Notes: a model not told the origin generated them from the sequence alone. A DNA stretch of 50,377 nt from an uncultured Spirochaetaceae bacterium (GCA_944389025.1 CALXKU010000019.1:1-50377), one strand, 5' to 3'. Shown: positions 41,011 to 50,321, numbered from the stretch's first letter. Numbers and translations are program-made.

Positions 41011-41970
41011 ATGAAAAAAGCATTAGTATTTGTTCTCGTTGCACTGATGGCAATCACATCTGTTTTTGCTGGTGGTGCTAATGAGAGTTCAGGCGCATCT
41101 GGGGATGTGCATAGAATCGGAATTCTAGCTCCGGCAGTCACACACGGATGGTCCGCGGGTGTTGCATATTATGCGGAGCAGAGATGTCAGGAGCTTGCAG
41201 ACCAGGGTCTGATCGAGTACAGGGCATACACTTCTAACAACGCTGATGAGATGACGACTCAGCTTGACGACCTCATGGTATGGGGAGCAGATGCGATCGT
41301 AGCATTCCCTCAGTGGACTGGAATGGAAGTACCTATCCAGAACGCTATCAACTCCGGAATCGTAGTTGTTAACTTCGATATCGAGATTGCTGCTGACGGC
41401 GTTTACAGGGTTGCAGGTGACAACTATAACATGGGAGAGGAAGGTGCAAGGTACATCGTTGACAAGATCGGAACCGAGGGCACGGTCGTAATTCTCGACG
41501 TTCCTTCTTCAGGCTCTGTTGCCGAGCTCAGAAAGCAGGGCTTCCTCGATGTTCTTGGCGAAATTGCTCCTAACATGAATATTCTCACATATGCGACCCA
41601 GTTCACAAGGGAAGCCGGTCTTGCCGATATGGCTGATATCCTCACAGCAAATGACCACATCGACGCTGTTTACAGCATGGATGATGAGACATCAATCGGA
41701 GCTATCCAGGCTATTACAGAGGCTGGAAGGGATGATATCAAGGTCATCACAGGTGGTGGTGGATGCCAGGAATACTTCAACATGATGCCGGAGTATGAGA
41801 ACCTTTGGGTTGAGAGTGCTCTTTACAGCCCTGACATGGTCATGGATGCTGTTGACATGGCTGTTGCTATTCTCAACGGAGAGGAAGTTGAGCAGGTCAA
41901 GATAATTCCTACGACAATCGTAGATAAGACCAACTATCAGGATTTCCTCGATCCTAACTCACCGTATTGA
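41011..41970 (+). CDS. ribose/sugar ABC transporter substrate-binding protein
   Basis: A 319-residue periplasmic sugar-binding protein of the ribose/autoinducer class (Peripla_BP_4). Signal peptide MKKALVFVLVALMAITSVFA ends before GGANESS, again without a lipobox Cys. The mature start VHRIGILAPAVTHGWSAGV, then DDLMVWGADAIVAFP and the hinge YSMDDETSIGA, fit the family. SD AAAGGAGG precedes ATG. Frequent use of GAG, CTC and ATC codons suggests high expression. The ligand may be a sugar or inositol given the oxidoreductases downstream. Confidence 0.92.
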   Translation: MKKALVFVLVALMAITSVFAGGANESSGASGDVHRIGILAPAVTHGWSAGVAYYAEQRCQELADQGLIEYRAYTSNNADEMTTQLDDLMVWGADAIVAFPQWTGMEVPIQNAINSGIVVVNFDIEIAADGVYRVAGDNYNMGEEGARYIVDKIGTEGTVVILDVPSSGSVAELRKQGFLDVLGEIAPNMNILTYATQFTREAGLADMADILTANDHIDAVYSMDDETSIGAIQAITEAGRDDIKVITGGGGCQEYFNMMPEYENLWVESALYSPDMVMDAVDMAVAILNGEEVEQVKIIPTTIVDKTNYQDFLDPNSPY

Positions 41971-42000
41971 TTCATAACAAACACTGAAAGGAGACGCGTC

Positions 42001-43485
42001 ATGGACTTGGAAATGAAAAACATCTTTAAATCTTTTGGAGCCAATCTGGTTCTTGACGATGTCTCCTTCTCTCTCTCAGGAGGGCAGATCAAAGCCCTCC
42101 TCGGAGAAAATGGCGCTGGAAAATCCACACTGATGAATATTCTTGGCGGTGTGCTCGGCGCTGATGGGGGTAAGATTCTGATTGATGGAAGCGAGGTCTC
42201 GTTCTCAAGCCCGAAGGAATCGCTTGATATGAAGATAGCCTTCATCCACCAGGAACTTAACCTGATAAACGATTTACCAATATATGAGAATCTGTTTATA
42301 GGAAGGGAGATAAGGAAGAAGTCCGGCTTTCTTGACCATGAGAAGATGATAAGCGAGACAAGGCGCGTGTTCGATGAGATGGCGCTGAGCTTGGATCCTG
42401 AGGTCATGGTACGGGACCTTGATGCTTCCTACAAGCAGATTGTCGAGATCTCAAGGGCGATGCTCATGGATGCGAGAATCGTGATAATGGACGAACCCAC
42501 GACAAGTCTTACCGAAAATGAGATAGAACGGGTTTTCGCCCTGATGAGGCATCTTAAGAGCATGGGTGTTGGCATAATCTTCATCTCCCATAAGCTAAAC
42601 GAGGTCATGGAAATCTGTGACAGTTATGCCGTCCTCCGTGATGGTCATATGATACGGGAAGGAAAAATAAACGAGACCGATACGAGGACTCTTGCTTCCC
42701 TTATGGTAGGCCACGAGGTGGTGGAAGGGCTACGTGCTGAGAGCCATGATAATGGGAAGATTATCATGGAGGCCGAACACCTTACCGATTCGAAACATTT
42801 CAAAGACATATCATTCAATATAAGGGAAGGGGAGATTGTCGGTTTCACAGGACTGCTTGGGGATGGACGAAGCGAACTCTTTCAGTCGATATTCGGTGCC
42901 TCTCTCCCATATTCCGGAAGTCTAAGAATTGACGGTAATGAGGAGAGGATCCATTCGACGCAGCAGGCTGTGCGGCTTGGAATCGGATATGTTCCGCGCA
43001 ACAGGAAGGAAAATGGAATCGTAAAGGATCTGGATATCCTCTCAAATGGCTCACTGGTGACCCTTTCCATGCGAAAGAAGGGGCTCTTTCTTGATGAGGC
43101 GGCTATCGAGAGTGACTTTGCAAATGCAAAAGAGAAGCTGTCAATCAAGATGGGGGAGGACTCGGATCCTATCACAAGTCTTTCTGGAGGAAACCAGCAG
43201 AAGGTTGTGCTTGCAAAATGGCTGAGTGCCAAGCCCCGCATCCTCATCCTCGATAATCCGACACAGGGGGTTGATGTCGGTGCGAAGGAGGAGATTTACC
43301 AGATAATCACATCGCTTGCCGAAAGCGGGGTTGCGATAGCTGTCCTCTCTTCGGAATCGAAGGAGATAATCAGGGTATGCTCGAGATGCTATGTCATGTA
43401 TCACGGCAGGATACTCAAGGAGCTCAGAGGGGATGAGCTTAATGAGAAGACAATAATGCAGTATGCGACAGGAGTAGTGGAATAA
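42001..43485 (+). CDS. ribose-type sugar ABC transporter ATP-binding protein (two ABC domains)
   Basis: A 494-residue RbsA/MglA-like ATPase. Domain 1 has Walker A GENGAGKST, HQELNL and Walker B IVIMDEPTTSL. Domain 2 has degenerate Walker A (GLLGDGRSE), signature LSGGNQQKV and Walker B LILDNPTQGVD, with Asn where Glu is catalytic, so only one site is fully active as in relatives. It overlaps the permease gene by one base. Confidence 0.93.
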   Translation: MDLEMKNIFKSFGANLVLDDVSFSLSGGQIKALLGENGAGKSTLMNILGGVLGADGGKILIDGSEVSFSSPKESLDMKIAFIHQELNLINDLPIYENLFIGREIRKKSGFLDHEKMISETRRVFDEMALSLDPEVMVRDLDASYKQIVEISRAMLMDARIVIMDEPTTSLTENEIERVFALMRHLKSMGVGIIFISHKLNEVMEICDSYAVLRDGHMIREGKINETDTRTLASLMVGHEVVEGLRAESHDNGKIIMEAEHLTDSKHFKDISFNIREGEIVGFTGLLGDGRSELFQSIFGASLPYSGSLRIDGNEERIHSTQQAVRLGIGYVPRNRKENGIVKDLDILSNGSLVTLSMRKKGLFLDEAAIESDFANAKEKLSIKMGEDSDPITSLSGGNQQKVVLAKWLSAKPRILILDNPTQGVDVGAKEEIYQIITSLAESGVAIAVLSSESKEIIRVCSRCYVMYHGRILKELRGDELNEKTIMQYATGVVE

Positions 43486-44522
43486 TGGAAAAGAGGGTGG
43501 AAAAGTTCAATTTTATCTCATGGTTCAGGAATATGTGGGTGACACATCCATTGTTCTCGACCTTCTGTGCTCTGGTTCTGATGATCATTCTTCAGACCGT
43601 TGCCCTCGGTTTTGACCAGGGCTCGTTCTCCAGATGGTTCTCAATCTGGTCCCGTAACTGGATCAACATTCTCAGAAACAATGCCACGATTGGAATTATC
43701 TCGCTCGGTATGACATTCGTAATCATAACCGGTGGAATAGATCTTGCTGTCGGATCCACTCTGGTTGCCATTGGCGCTATCGTCATGGTCTTCATTGACT
43801 CATCCGCGACGGGACTGCTTTCTGCAATCGGGATCACAGGTGCTCCTGCATTCATCATCGGAATCATAATGGGACTCATAGCCGGTCTCATTCTCGGAGA
43901 ATTCACAGGAATACTTATAACGATTGGAAAGCTTCCTCCGTTCATTGCCACCCTTGGTATGATGAAGATTTGCCGCTCCGTTACGCAGCAGTGCATGCAG
44001 ACAGTGAATCCGCAGGTACCAAGGTCGTTTACACAGATAGCCAACCTTTCGATAGGTGGGCAGATGTTCATGCCGATAATCTATTGGCTTTTGATTGCAT
44101 TCATAATGTACTGGATATCGAAGCATACCGCATTCGGGCGTCATGTGTTCGCCGTCGGCTCCAATGAGAGAGCCTCAAGGCTTTCTGGAATCAACACTGA
44201 GCGTGTTAAGAGGGCCGTTTATGCCATCATGGGGCTTCTTGTCGGATGTGCCGCGGTTCTGCAGGTGTCGAGAATCGGAGCTATGGACTACGCGAATGCC
44301 GGAAGCGGATACGAGATGGATGCGATTGCCGCGGTAATCGTCGGAGGTACGAGCATGGCAGGCGGAAGGGGAAGCATATCAGGCACAATCCTTGGAGTCC
44401 TGATAATAGCTGTGATGAACAATCTTCTCAATCTCATAGGTGTGCCGCCATTCCTCAGGGAGGCTTTCAAGGGATTCATCGTTATTGCTGCCGTGCTTCT
44501 TCAGAAGAAAGAGAAAGCTTGA
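43485..44522 (+). CDS. ribose-type sugar ABC transporter permease
   Basis: A 345-residue RbsC-like permease. It has the family block IISLGMTFVIITGGIDLAVGS, a LPPFIATLGMM helix and the cytoplasmic loop FAVGSNERASRLSGI, with about 8-10 transmembrane segments. The one permease gene implies a homodimer, as in ribose and xylose importers. The dehydrogenase gene starts 14 bases on. Confidence 0.93.
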   Translation: MEKRVEKFNFISWFRNMWVTHPLFSTFCALVLMIILQTVALGFDQGSFSRWFSIWSRNWINILRNNATIGIISLGMTFVIITGGIDLAVGSTLVAIGAIVMVFIDSSATGLLSAIGITGAPAFIIGIIMGLIAGLILGEFTGILITIGKLPPFIATLGMMKICRSVTQQCMQTVNPQVPRSFTQIANLSIGGQMFMPIIYWLLIAFIMYWISKHTAFGRHVFAVGSNERASRLSGINTERVKRAVYAIMGLLVGCAAVLQVSRIGAMDYANAGSGYEMDAIAAVIVGGTSMAGGRGSISGTILGVLIIAVMNNLLNLIGVPPFLREAFKGFIVIAAVLLQKKEKA

Positions 44523-44535
44523 TGGGAGGAAATAT

Positions 44536-45561
44536 ATGTACAGGATTGGAATAATCGGGTGTGGAAAAATCGCACAGGTAAGGCATATACCGGAATACTT
44601 GGCAAATGAAAAGGCAAAGATATGTGCCGTTTATGATATAAATCAGGAGAGGGCGAAGGAAATCGCCTCAGCACTTAATGCCGTATCGTATGAGAGTGTT
44701 GACGCCCTTCTTTCATCCGGCCTTGATGCGGTATCGGTATGCACGAGTAATGACAGTCATGCAGAGATCGCGGTGAAGGCACTTGATCATGGTCTCCATG
44801 TCCTATGCGAGAAGCCGATGGCTGTAACGCTTGAGGGGGCAGAGAAGATGGTGGAGGCTGCCAGGAAGAACGGCAGGATTCTCATGATAGGGCAGAACCA
44901 GCGTCTCAATGGTACCCATCAGAGGGCTCATGAGCTCATTAGGAAAGGCGAGATAGGAAAAGTGATCTCTTTTGAGACGGTTTTCGCTCATTCCGGTCCT
45001 GAGACATGGAGCGTGGATCCTGGTAAGAACACCTGGTTCTTCGATAAGAAGAAGGCCGTGATGGGTGCTATGGCTGACCTTGGAATCCATAAGACAGACC
45101 TTATCCGCTTCCTTCTTGATGACGATATAGCAAGCGTTGATGCTAAAATCGTAACACTGGACAAGAGGGGTTCTGACGGCTCTCTTATCGCAGTCGATGA
45201 CAACGCCTTCGTAATTTATGAGATGAAAAGCGGAGCGGTTGGAACTCTAAGGGCAAGCTGGACGAACTACGGTCCTGAGAACAACTCTACCGTGATTTAC
45301 GGAAGTGAGGGTGTTATGAGCATATTCCTCAATCCTGAGCATTCCATAGAGGTTGCCAAGAAAAACGGGGAGAGGGATTACTATGATGTCGAGGTTATGC
45401 AGACCAATGATAACCAGACATCCAGCGGTGTGATAGACGCTTTCATAGATAGTCTTGATAGAGGCACTGCCGAAATAAGCGGAGAAGATGTGCTTGAGAG
45501 CATGAAGGCTGTTTTCGCAGCTCTTAAGAGCGCAGAGGAGAGAAAGGAGGTTAGGATATGA
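44536..45561 (+). CDS. Gfo/Idh/MocA family oxidoreductase (first of two in operon)
   Basis: A 341-residue NAD(P)-dependent dehydrogenase with GIIGCGKIAQ at the N terminus, the catalytic-region CEKPMAVT and MADLGIHKTDLIRFL, where the Asp/His pair is usual for inositol dehydrogenase-like enzymes. SD GGGAGGA fixes ATG 44536. Longer in-frame starts overlap the permease. It ends coupled (ATGA) to the isomerase gene. It probably oxidises the imported sugar or a keto-glycoside intermediate. Confidence 0.9.
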   Translation: MYRIGIIGCGKIAQVRHIPEYLANEKAKICAVYDINQERAKEIASALNAVSYESVDALLSSGLDAVSVCTSNDSHAEIAVKALDHGLHVLCEKPMAVTLEGAEKMVEAARKNGRILMIGQNQRLNGTHQRAHELIRKGEIGKVISFETVFAHSGPETWSVDPGKNTWFFDKKKAVMGAMADLGIHKTDLIRFLLDDDIASVDAKIVTLDKRGSDGSLIAVDDNAFVIYEMKSGAVGTLRASWTNYGPENNSTVIYGSEGVMSIFLNPEHSIEVAKKNGERDYYDVEVMQTNDNQTSSGVIDAFIDSLDRGTAEISGEDVLESMKAVFAALKSAEERKEVRI

Positions 45562-46472
45562 AGCTTGGCATACTGAGCAGCATAATGGAAGGCTGGAGCT
45601 ATGAGGAGATGATTGATGACATCTCGAGAATCGGGTATGAGTCTGTCGAGGTGGCATGCTGGCCTCAGGGCAAGAGCGTAAGACGCTACGCCGGGGTAAG
45701 CCATATAGATACGGAGAATATCGATTCTGTGAAGGCGGAAGGGATTCTGAGCTATGCAAGCGAGCATAATGTCGAGCTTTCAGCACTTGCTTTCTATCCG
45801 AATACCTTGGATCCGGACGAGAATAAGAGAAAGGCGGCCATAGATCATCTCTATTCGGTAATCGATGCCTCTTCAACTCTTGGCGTCAACCTCGTCAACA
45901 CGTTCATAGGACGTGATCAGGAGAAGAACATTGAGGAGAATCTGAGGCTCGTTGAGAAGGTTTGGCCACCGATTCTTGAATATGCGAAGAAGAAGGGTGT
46001 AAGGATCGCCATTGAGAACTGTCCTATGATTTTCGGACCGGATCAGTGGCCGGGAGGACAGAATCTGTTCTCATCTCCAGCTCTTTTCGACAAGATTTTC
46101 GAAATCCTTGATTATGACAATTTCGGAATCAACTTCGATCCGAGCCATTACGTATGGCAGCAGATGGACTACGTAAGGACGGTTTACGAGTATAGGGATA
46201 AGCTCTTCCATATCCACTTCAAGGATATAAAGATGCTCAAGGATAAGCTGTCGAGATGCGGCACTCTTGCCTATCCGCTTGATTTCATGATTCCTAAGCT
46301 TCCAGGCCTTGGCGATGTCGACTGGGGCTCATTCGTATCTGCTCTAACCGATGTTGGATACTCAGGCTATACTGCGGTGGAGGTTGAGGACAGGGCTTTT
46401 GAGGCCGACAAGGAGAGCATCATAAGATCAATGACGCTCTGCTATAAGTATATGAGAAATTTCGTGATATGA
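45558..46472 (+). CDS. sugar phosphate isomerase/epimerase-like TIM barrel (AP-endonuclease-2 fold)
   Basis: A 304-residue protein of the xylose-isomerase-like barrel superfamily. Putative metal ligands occur in the expected order: Glu in IAIENCPM, Asp/His in NFDPSHYVW, His in FHIHFKDIK and Glu in AVEVEDRAF. Relatives include IolE, IolI, 3-keto-glycoside hydratases and sugar epimerases. It overlaps both neighbours by 4 bases. Confidence 0.88.
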   Translation: MKLGILSSIMEGWSYEEMIDDISRIGYESVEVACWPQGKSVRRYAGVSHIDTENIDSVKAEGILSYASEHNVELSALAFYPNTLDPDENKRKAAIDHLYSVIDASSTLGVNLVNTFIGRDQEKNIEENLRLVEKVWPPILEYAKKKGVRIAIENCPMIFGPDQWPGGQNLFSSPALFDKIFEILDYDNFGINFDPSHYVWQQMDYVRTVYEYRDKLFHIHFKDIKMLKDKLSRCGTLAYPLDFMIPKLPGLGDVDWGSFVSALTDVGYSGYTAVEVEDRAFEADKESIIRSMTLCYKYMRNFVI

Positions 46473-47284
46473 GAAAAAGGAAAATAATAGTCAACTCGAA
46501 CTGCTACCACGGCTACAGCGTTTTCGATGCCGTGGACGGTATTGCCGCTGCCGGCTTTAGGAACATAGAGCTGACGGCTACGAAAGGATGGACGGAGCAT
46601 GTTTTTCCGTCCATGAGTTTTTCAGAGCTTCAGGACGTGAAAGATTACATAGCCGGAAAAGGGCTAAGTATTCCCTCAATGAGCGGACATACGAACCTGA
46701 TGGATGAGGAGAGGATTCCGGATTTCATAAAAAATATCCACCTTGCCCATTTCTTCGGAGCTGGTATGATCGTATCCAGCATAGGAGAGGCGCATATCGC
46801 TGATAAGAGGAAAGGAGGGCTTGAGACGATAAAACGTAACATATCTTTATTCCTTCCTCTTCTTGAGCGCTATGATATGCGTCTTTCCCTTGAGACCCAT
46901 GGGGAGCATGGAACGGGATTCGAGATAAAAAAAGTCGTGGATGCGCTCGGATCTGATCGTGTTGGAATCTGCTACGATACTGCCAATGTCATCTTTTATG
47001 GAGGCATAAGGGATGATAAGGATCTGATATATTCAGCCTCCTCTGTCAATTATGTCCATCTCAAGGATAAGGCAGGGGATGAGAAGGAGTGGAATTTCCC
47101 AGCCCTCGGGGAAGGTTATGTCGATTTCAAGAGCCTTCTTTCTGTTCTTGACGAGAGTGATAACCCCTCATCTCTCTCAATAGAGATCGAATTCACGAAG
47201 GATGGGCCATCATCCCTTGAGGAGGTAAACAGGGCGCTCAGGACAAGTGCCGAATATCTGAAGAGCATGGGGTACGAGTTATGA
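46469..47284 (+). CDS. sugar isomerase/epimerase-like TIM barrel (second)
   Basis: A 271-residue protein of the same superfamily with ligands in LSLETHGEHG (Glu), GICYDTANV (Asp), YVHLKDK (His, Asp) and LSIEIEF (Glu). It is clearly diverged from the preceding gene and nearer to hydroxypyruvate isomerase/IolI-like members. It is coupled by 4-base overlaps to both neighbours. The two TIM barrels probably catalyse successive steps. Confidence 0.88.
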   Translation: MRKRKIIVNSNCYHGYSVFDAVDGIAAAGFRNIELTATKGWTEHVFPSMSFSELQDVKDYIAGKGLSIPSMSGHTNLMDEERIPDFIKNIHLAHFFGAGMIVSSIGEAHIADKRKGGLETIKRNISLFLPLLERYDMRLSLETHGEHGTGFEIKKVVDALGSDRVGICYDTANVIFYGGIRDDKDLIYSASSVNYVHLKDKAGDEKEWNFPALGEGYVDFKSLLSVLDESDNPSSLSIEIEFTKDGPSSLEEVNRALRTSAEYLKSMGYEL

Positions 47285-48228
47285 ACATACTGCTCATAGG
47301 ACTCGGTGGCATGGGTAAGGTGCACTATGCCAATGCCTCTGATATCGATGGTTTTAATATCGTAGGGGTTGTCGGAAAAGGGGACTTCGACCGCAAGGAG
47401 GCTGAAAAAAGAGCTCTTCCTTTCTTCTCTGGTATCGATGAGGCATTAAAGGCTTTTCCTGATATTGATGCTGTTGATATCACGACTCCGACATTTCTGC
47501 ATAAAGATTACGCACTCGAGGCTATTTCCAGGAATCTCGATGTCATATGCGAGAAGCCACTTGCTCTCAGCACATCAGATGCTTCTCAGATCTTCATGGC
47601 GGCAGAGGAGAAAGGAAGAAGGGTATACTGCGCACAGGTTCTCAGATACACTAAAGAGTATTCTCCAATAAGAAAAACAGTGGAAAGCGGGAAGTATGGA
47701 GCTGTTGTTGATGCCGTTTTCTCACGTATGAGTGCCTATCCTGAGTGGGCAACGGGATCATGGCTTTCTGATAAGAGCAAGAGCGGCCTTGTTCCGTTTG
47801 ATCTTCATATCCATGACCTCGATATAATCGTAAGTTCGTTTGGGAAGCCTCTTGGTGTGTCATCTAGCGAGAGTACTAAATGTGGAGACTACTGGTCTTT
47901 CTGCTATGACTATGGCTCTTTCAAGGTTCATGCCGAGGCAGGTTGGATAAAGGCTCCGATTCCTTTCTCCGCAACTTACCGGATAATATTCGAACGCGGT
48001 GTGCTGACATATGACGGCTCTTTCCTCAAAATGTATGAGGAGGGTGGAGAAGTGGTAAATTACGATATCTCTTACGATAAGATCATAAGTACCGGGATTA
48101 ACGTTCCTCCCACAGGATGGTATTATGAGGAGCTGAAGGAAATCCTGTCTCTTCTCTCTGAGAAGAAGGAGTCGAATGTGAAATACTCCGAGATACTGGA
48201 TGTCCTTGGAATTCTTGAGAAATTCTGA
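47281..48228 (+). CDS. Gfo/Idh/MocA family oxidoreductase (second in operon)
   Basis: A 315-residue dehydrogenase with ILLIGLGGMGKVHYAN at the N terminus, the motif CEKPLALST and PFDLHIHDLDIIVSSFG, in which the D-L-H-I-H-D block contains the catalytic His/Asp. It differs considerably from the one at 44.5 kb. Presence of two such enzymes with two TIM barrels suggests an oxidation-isomerisation-reduction path. The stop overlaps the region just before lacI. Confidence 0.9.
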   Translation: MNILLIGLGGMGKVHYANASDIDGFNIVGVVGKGDFDRKEAEKRALPFFSGIDEALKAFPDIDAVDITTPTFLHKDYALEAISRNLDVICEKPLALSTSDASQIFMAAEEKGRRVYCAQVLRYTKEYSPIRKTVESGKYGAVVDAVFSRMSAYPEWATGSWLSDKSKSGLVPFDLHIHDLDIIVSSFGKPLGVSSSESTKCGDYWSFCYDYGSFKVHAEAGWIKAPIPFSATYRIIFERGVLTYDGSFLKMYEEGGEVVNYDISYDKIISTGINVPPTGWYYEELKEILSLLSEKKESNVKYSEILDVLGILEKF

Positions 48229-48242
48229 TGAAGGAGAGTCGG

Positions 48243-49244
48243 ATGGCTATTGGGAAGAAGTTCACATACAATGACCTTGCAAAGAGAACGGGTATTTCCA
48301 TAGCCACGATTTCCCGTGTGATGAACCGCTCTCGGCTTGTTACTGCCGAAACGAGGAAAAGGGTGCTCTCCGCCCTCAAGGATGCAGGAATCGACATAAG
48401 CGATTATGAGATAAGGGACGATGAGAAGCTAATAATATTCAATGTTCCGACGCTTAAGAACATGTTCTATTCCCCAATAATAACGGCTGCAAGGGCCTCA
48501 GCCTCAAGAAAAGGATACGCTCTGCTTGTGAACGAGGATCCGCTTTCTGCCGAAAGTATTGATTCCTTTCTGCGCCTTTTAAGGAGTACGAAAGCCGAGG
48601 GGCTCATACTCACAAATTCCATAACCCGTGACAGACTTGAAATCCTCTCCGGGGAAATCAGTACTGTAACCTGCTGCGAGTCGGTACCCGATTCCAGCGT
48701 TCCCTTCGTTACGATCGATGATGAGGGGGCCTCTTATAATGCGGTAAGGTATCTGATATCGCTGGCACGGAAGAGGATAGCCCTGATTAACGGTCCTCGC
48801 TCTTTCAAATATGCTAGAGAACGGGAGAAAGGTTATCTTGAGGCGCTCAGCGAGTCCAATATGGAATGCGATAGGAAATACATGGCCGAGGTCGGAGAGG
48901 ATATGGATTTTGAGACGGCAAGGGCGATTGCCACGCACATGCTTGGCTATCCAGAGAGGCCAGATGCTTTTTTCTGCATATCGGATGTCATAGCATGTGC
49001 CGTTGAGAAGGCCGCCCTCCAGCTTTCGCTGAGAATCCCGGAGGACATAGCCATAGTGGGTTTTGATGATATCATGGCAAGCCATATGGCGAATCCGAGC
49101 ATAACCACAATCAGGCAGCCGACGACGCAGATGGGTGCTTTGGCAACAGAGATGGTGATAAAGCTGATAGAGAAGGATGAGAGCAGCATAAAGTCCGTGT
49201 TGCTCGGAACCGAACTGATAATACGGGAGTCCACCACGATATGA
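48243..49244 (+). CDS. LacI-family transcriptional regulator
   Basis: A 333-residue repressor. The helix-turn-helix is in FTYNDLAKRTGISIATISRV near the N terminus, with a sugar-sensing domain (IIFNVPTLKNMFYSP, AIVGFDDIMASHMANPSIT). AAGGAGA lies 6 bases before ATG 48243, preferred over the ATG at 48228 that precedes this SD. As the distal gene of the transporter operon it is likely its own regulator. The hinge ends in ISDYEIRDDEK, shorter than usual and lacking a clear AxxL hinge helix, so its DNA-binding geometry may differ. Confidence 0.9.
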   Translation: MAIGKKFTYNDLAKRTGISIATISRVMNRSRLVTAETRKRVLSALKDAGIDISDYEIRDDEKLIIFNVPTLKNMFYSPIITAARASASRKGYALLVNEDPLSAESIDSFLRLLRSTKAEGLILTNSITRDRLEILSGEISTVTCCESVPDSSVPFVTIDDEGASYNAVRYLISLARKRIALINGPRSFKYAREREKGYLEALSESNMECDRKYMAEVGEDMDFETARAIATHMLGYPERPDAFFCISDVIACAVEKAALQLSLRIPEDIAIVGFDDIMASHMANPSITTIRQPTTQMGALATEMVIKLIEKDESSIKSVLLGTELIIRESTTI

Positions 49245-49660
49245 GTGGAAATAGAATCACCTATTCCTCCATTTCGGAGCGAACGGGTATTTCCGTTGCC
49301 ACAATCTCAAGGGTTGTGAACAGATCCCCCTGGTAAGAAAGGAGACTAGGGAAAAGGTTCTTTTGACAATGAGGGATTGCGGCCTGGATACCTCAGCTTT
49401 CGAGATTGGAAAGAGGCCTCTTATCGTATTCAATGTCCCGACACTTAAGAACATATTCTATTCTCCGGTGATTTCAGCCTCAAGAAGTGCTGCCGAACGC
49501 CTTGGCTATGACTTTCTCGTAAGTGAGAACACTTTGGATGGTGAGAACCTTGAAATTTTCAGGGAGCATATGAAAGAGCTTGGAGCCCGTGGCCTTATTC
49601 TTGCGAATCCGCTTAAGGAGAGCGAACTTGCGATTCTTTCATCCGATTTTTATGAAGTTA
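49241..49660 (+). pseudogene. broken second LacI-family regulator
   Basis: This is a tandem paralogue of the preceding repressor, starting in its stop codon (ATGA). The helix-turn-helix (SERTGISVATISRVVNRS) is intact, but a five-C run at 49326-49330 is one base short and gives a stop at 49334. Restoring one C rejoins the frame to RKETREKVL and FNVPTLKNIFYSP. Similarity to the neighbour ends about 49660, where the IS200-type element begins, so the sensor domain is lost. It is inactivated twice, unless the C-run is a sequencing error. Confidence 0.8.
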
Positions 49661-49705
49661 GCCGCCAGAAAACCGGCAAGGCTTGTCCTGCCGGATGAAG
49701 GCGGC
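49661..49705 (-). terminator. element-end hairpin / terminator
   Basis: The outer arms are GCCGCC/GGCGGC. The inner stem CCGGCA(A)GG pairs with CCTGCCGG around a CTTGT loop. Read on the minus strand the inner stem is followed by TTTT, so it can terminate the tnpA transcript. It may also be the subterminal hairpin recognised by TnpA. Confidence 0.6.
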
Positions 49706-49710
49706 AATGA

Positions 49711-49908
49711 TTATTTGATCTTGTAATCGGCAAATACATGTCCACAGGATTGGCAGACATATGCCTCCGCCTTGTGTTCAAGAGCAAGAGGGCAAGATCC
49801 ATCATTCCTGTCAGGCTTGAATATGACATTCGTGCTGAATGGCATGCTCCCTGATGATATGACTGTTCCCCTGAGCATTCCTTTGCCGCATGTTGGACAT
49901 TTCATCAT
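49711..49908 (-). CDS. small zinc-ribbon protein coupled to tnpA
   Basis: A 65-residue protein with two CxxC pairs (C4/C7 in KCPTCGKGM and a second pair in VCQSCGHVF), forming a predicted zinc ribbon, and ending in ADYKIK. It resembles the DUF6487-like small zinc-ribbon proteins of gut bacteria. Its ATGATG overlaps the tnpA stop (TGATG), with GGAGGT upstream, so it is translated by coupling. It stops 6 bases before the end-hairpin. IS200 elements normally encode only TnpA. A role in transposition, or mere passenger status, is unknown. Confidence 0.75.
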   Translation of the reverse strand: MMKCPTCGKGMLRGTVISSGSMPFSTNVIFKPDRNDGSCPLALEHKAEAYVCQSCGHVFADYKIK

Positions 49909-50315
49909 TCGGTACCTCCGATGTTCGACTTCTGGTTTTCAATATACCTTTTAACACTGTCTTCAGTAATGGCACCGACGCTTCCGTAGTAGCAGCCGCG
50001 TGACCAGAGTCCCGATCCCCAGAACTTCCTCTCCTTCAGTTTTGGAAAGGCTGTGAAGATGTGGACAGCGGAAATCGACTTCAGCGTTCTTGCAATTGTC
50101 GATGGTGCTTCATCGGGAGAGGCTTCCAGAAAAAGATGTACATGGTCTGGCATCACCTCTATGGCCTTGAGACTCCAGCCGTACTCGGCGCATACCTGTG
50201 CGAGTATGGTCTTAGCCTCCACCTCGACAGCACCTGTGAGTATGGGATGCCTGTACTTTGTGCACCAGACGATGTGGTATTGCAATGAAGAGACTGAATT
50301 GTTGTTGCTTTTCAT
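49905..50315 (-). CDS. tnpA: IS200/IS605-family transposase TnpA (Y1 HUH)
   Basis: A 136-residue single-strand transposase. The HUH motif is HVHLF in VMPDHVHLFLEA, and the catalytic Tyr is in KRYIENQ near the C terminus. The opening QYHIVWCTKYRHPIL and WGSGLWSRGCYYGSVG are classic. Length is close to that of other IS200 TnpA proteins and no truncation is seen. It acts as a dimer on hairpin ends of one DNA strand. SD AGGAGG is partly hidden in a hairpin. Confidence 0.93.
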   Translation of the reverse strand: MKSNNNSVSSLQYHIVWCTKYRHPILTGAVEVEAKTILAQVCAEYGWSLKAIEVMPDHVHLFLEASPDEAPSTIARTLKSISAVHIFTAFPKLKERKFWGSGLWSRGCYYGSVGAITEDSVKRYIENQKSNIGGTE

Positions 50316-50321
50316 GTTGCC

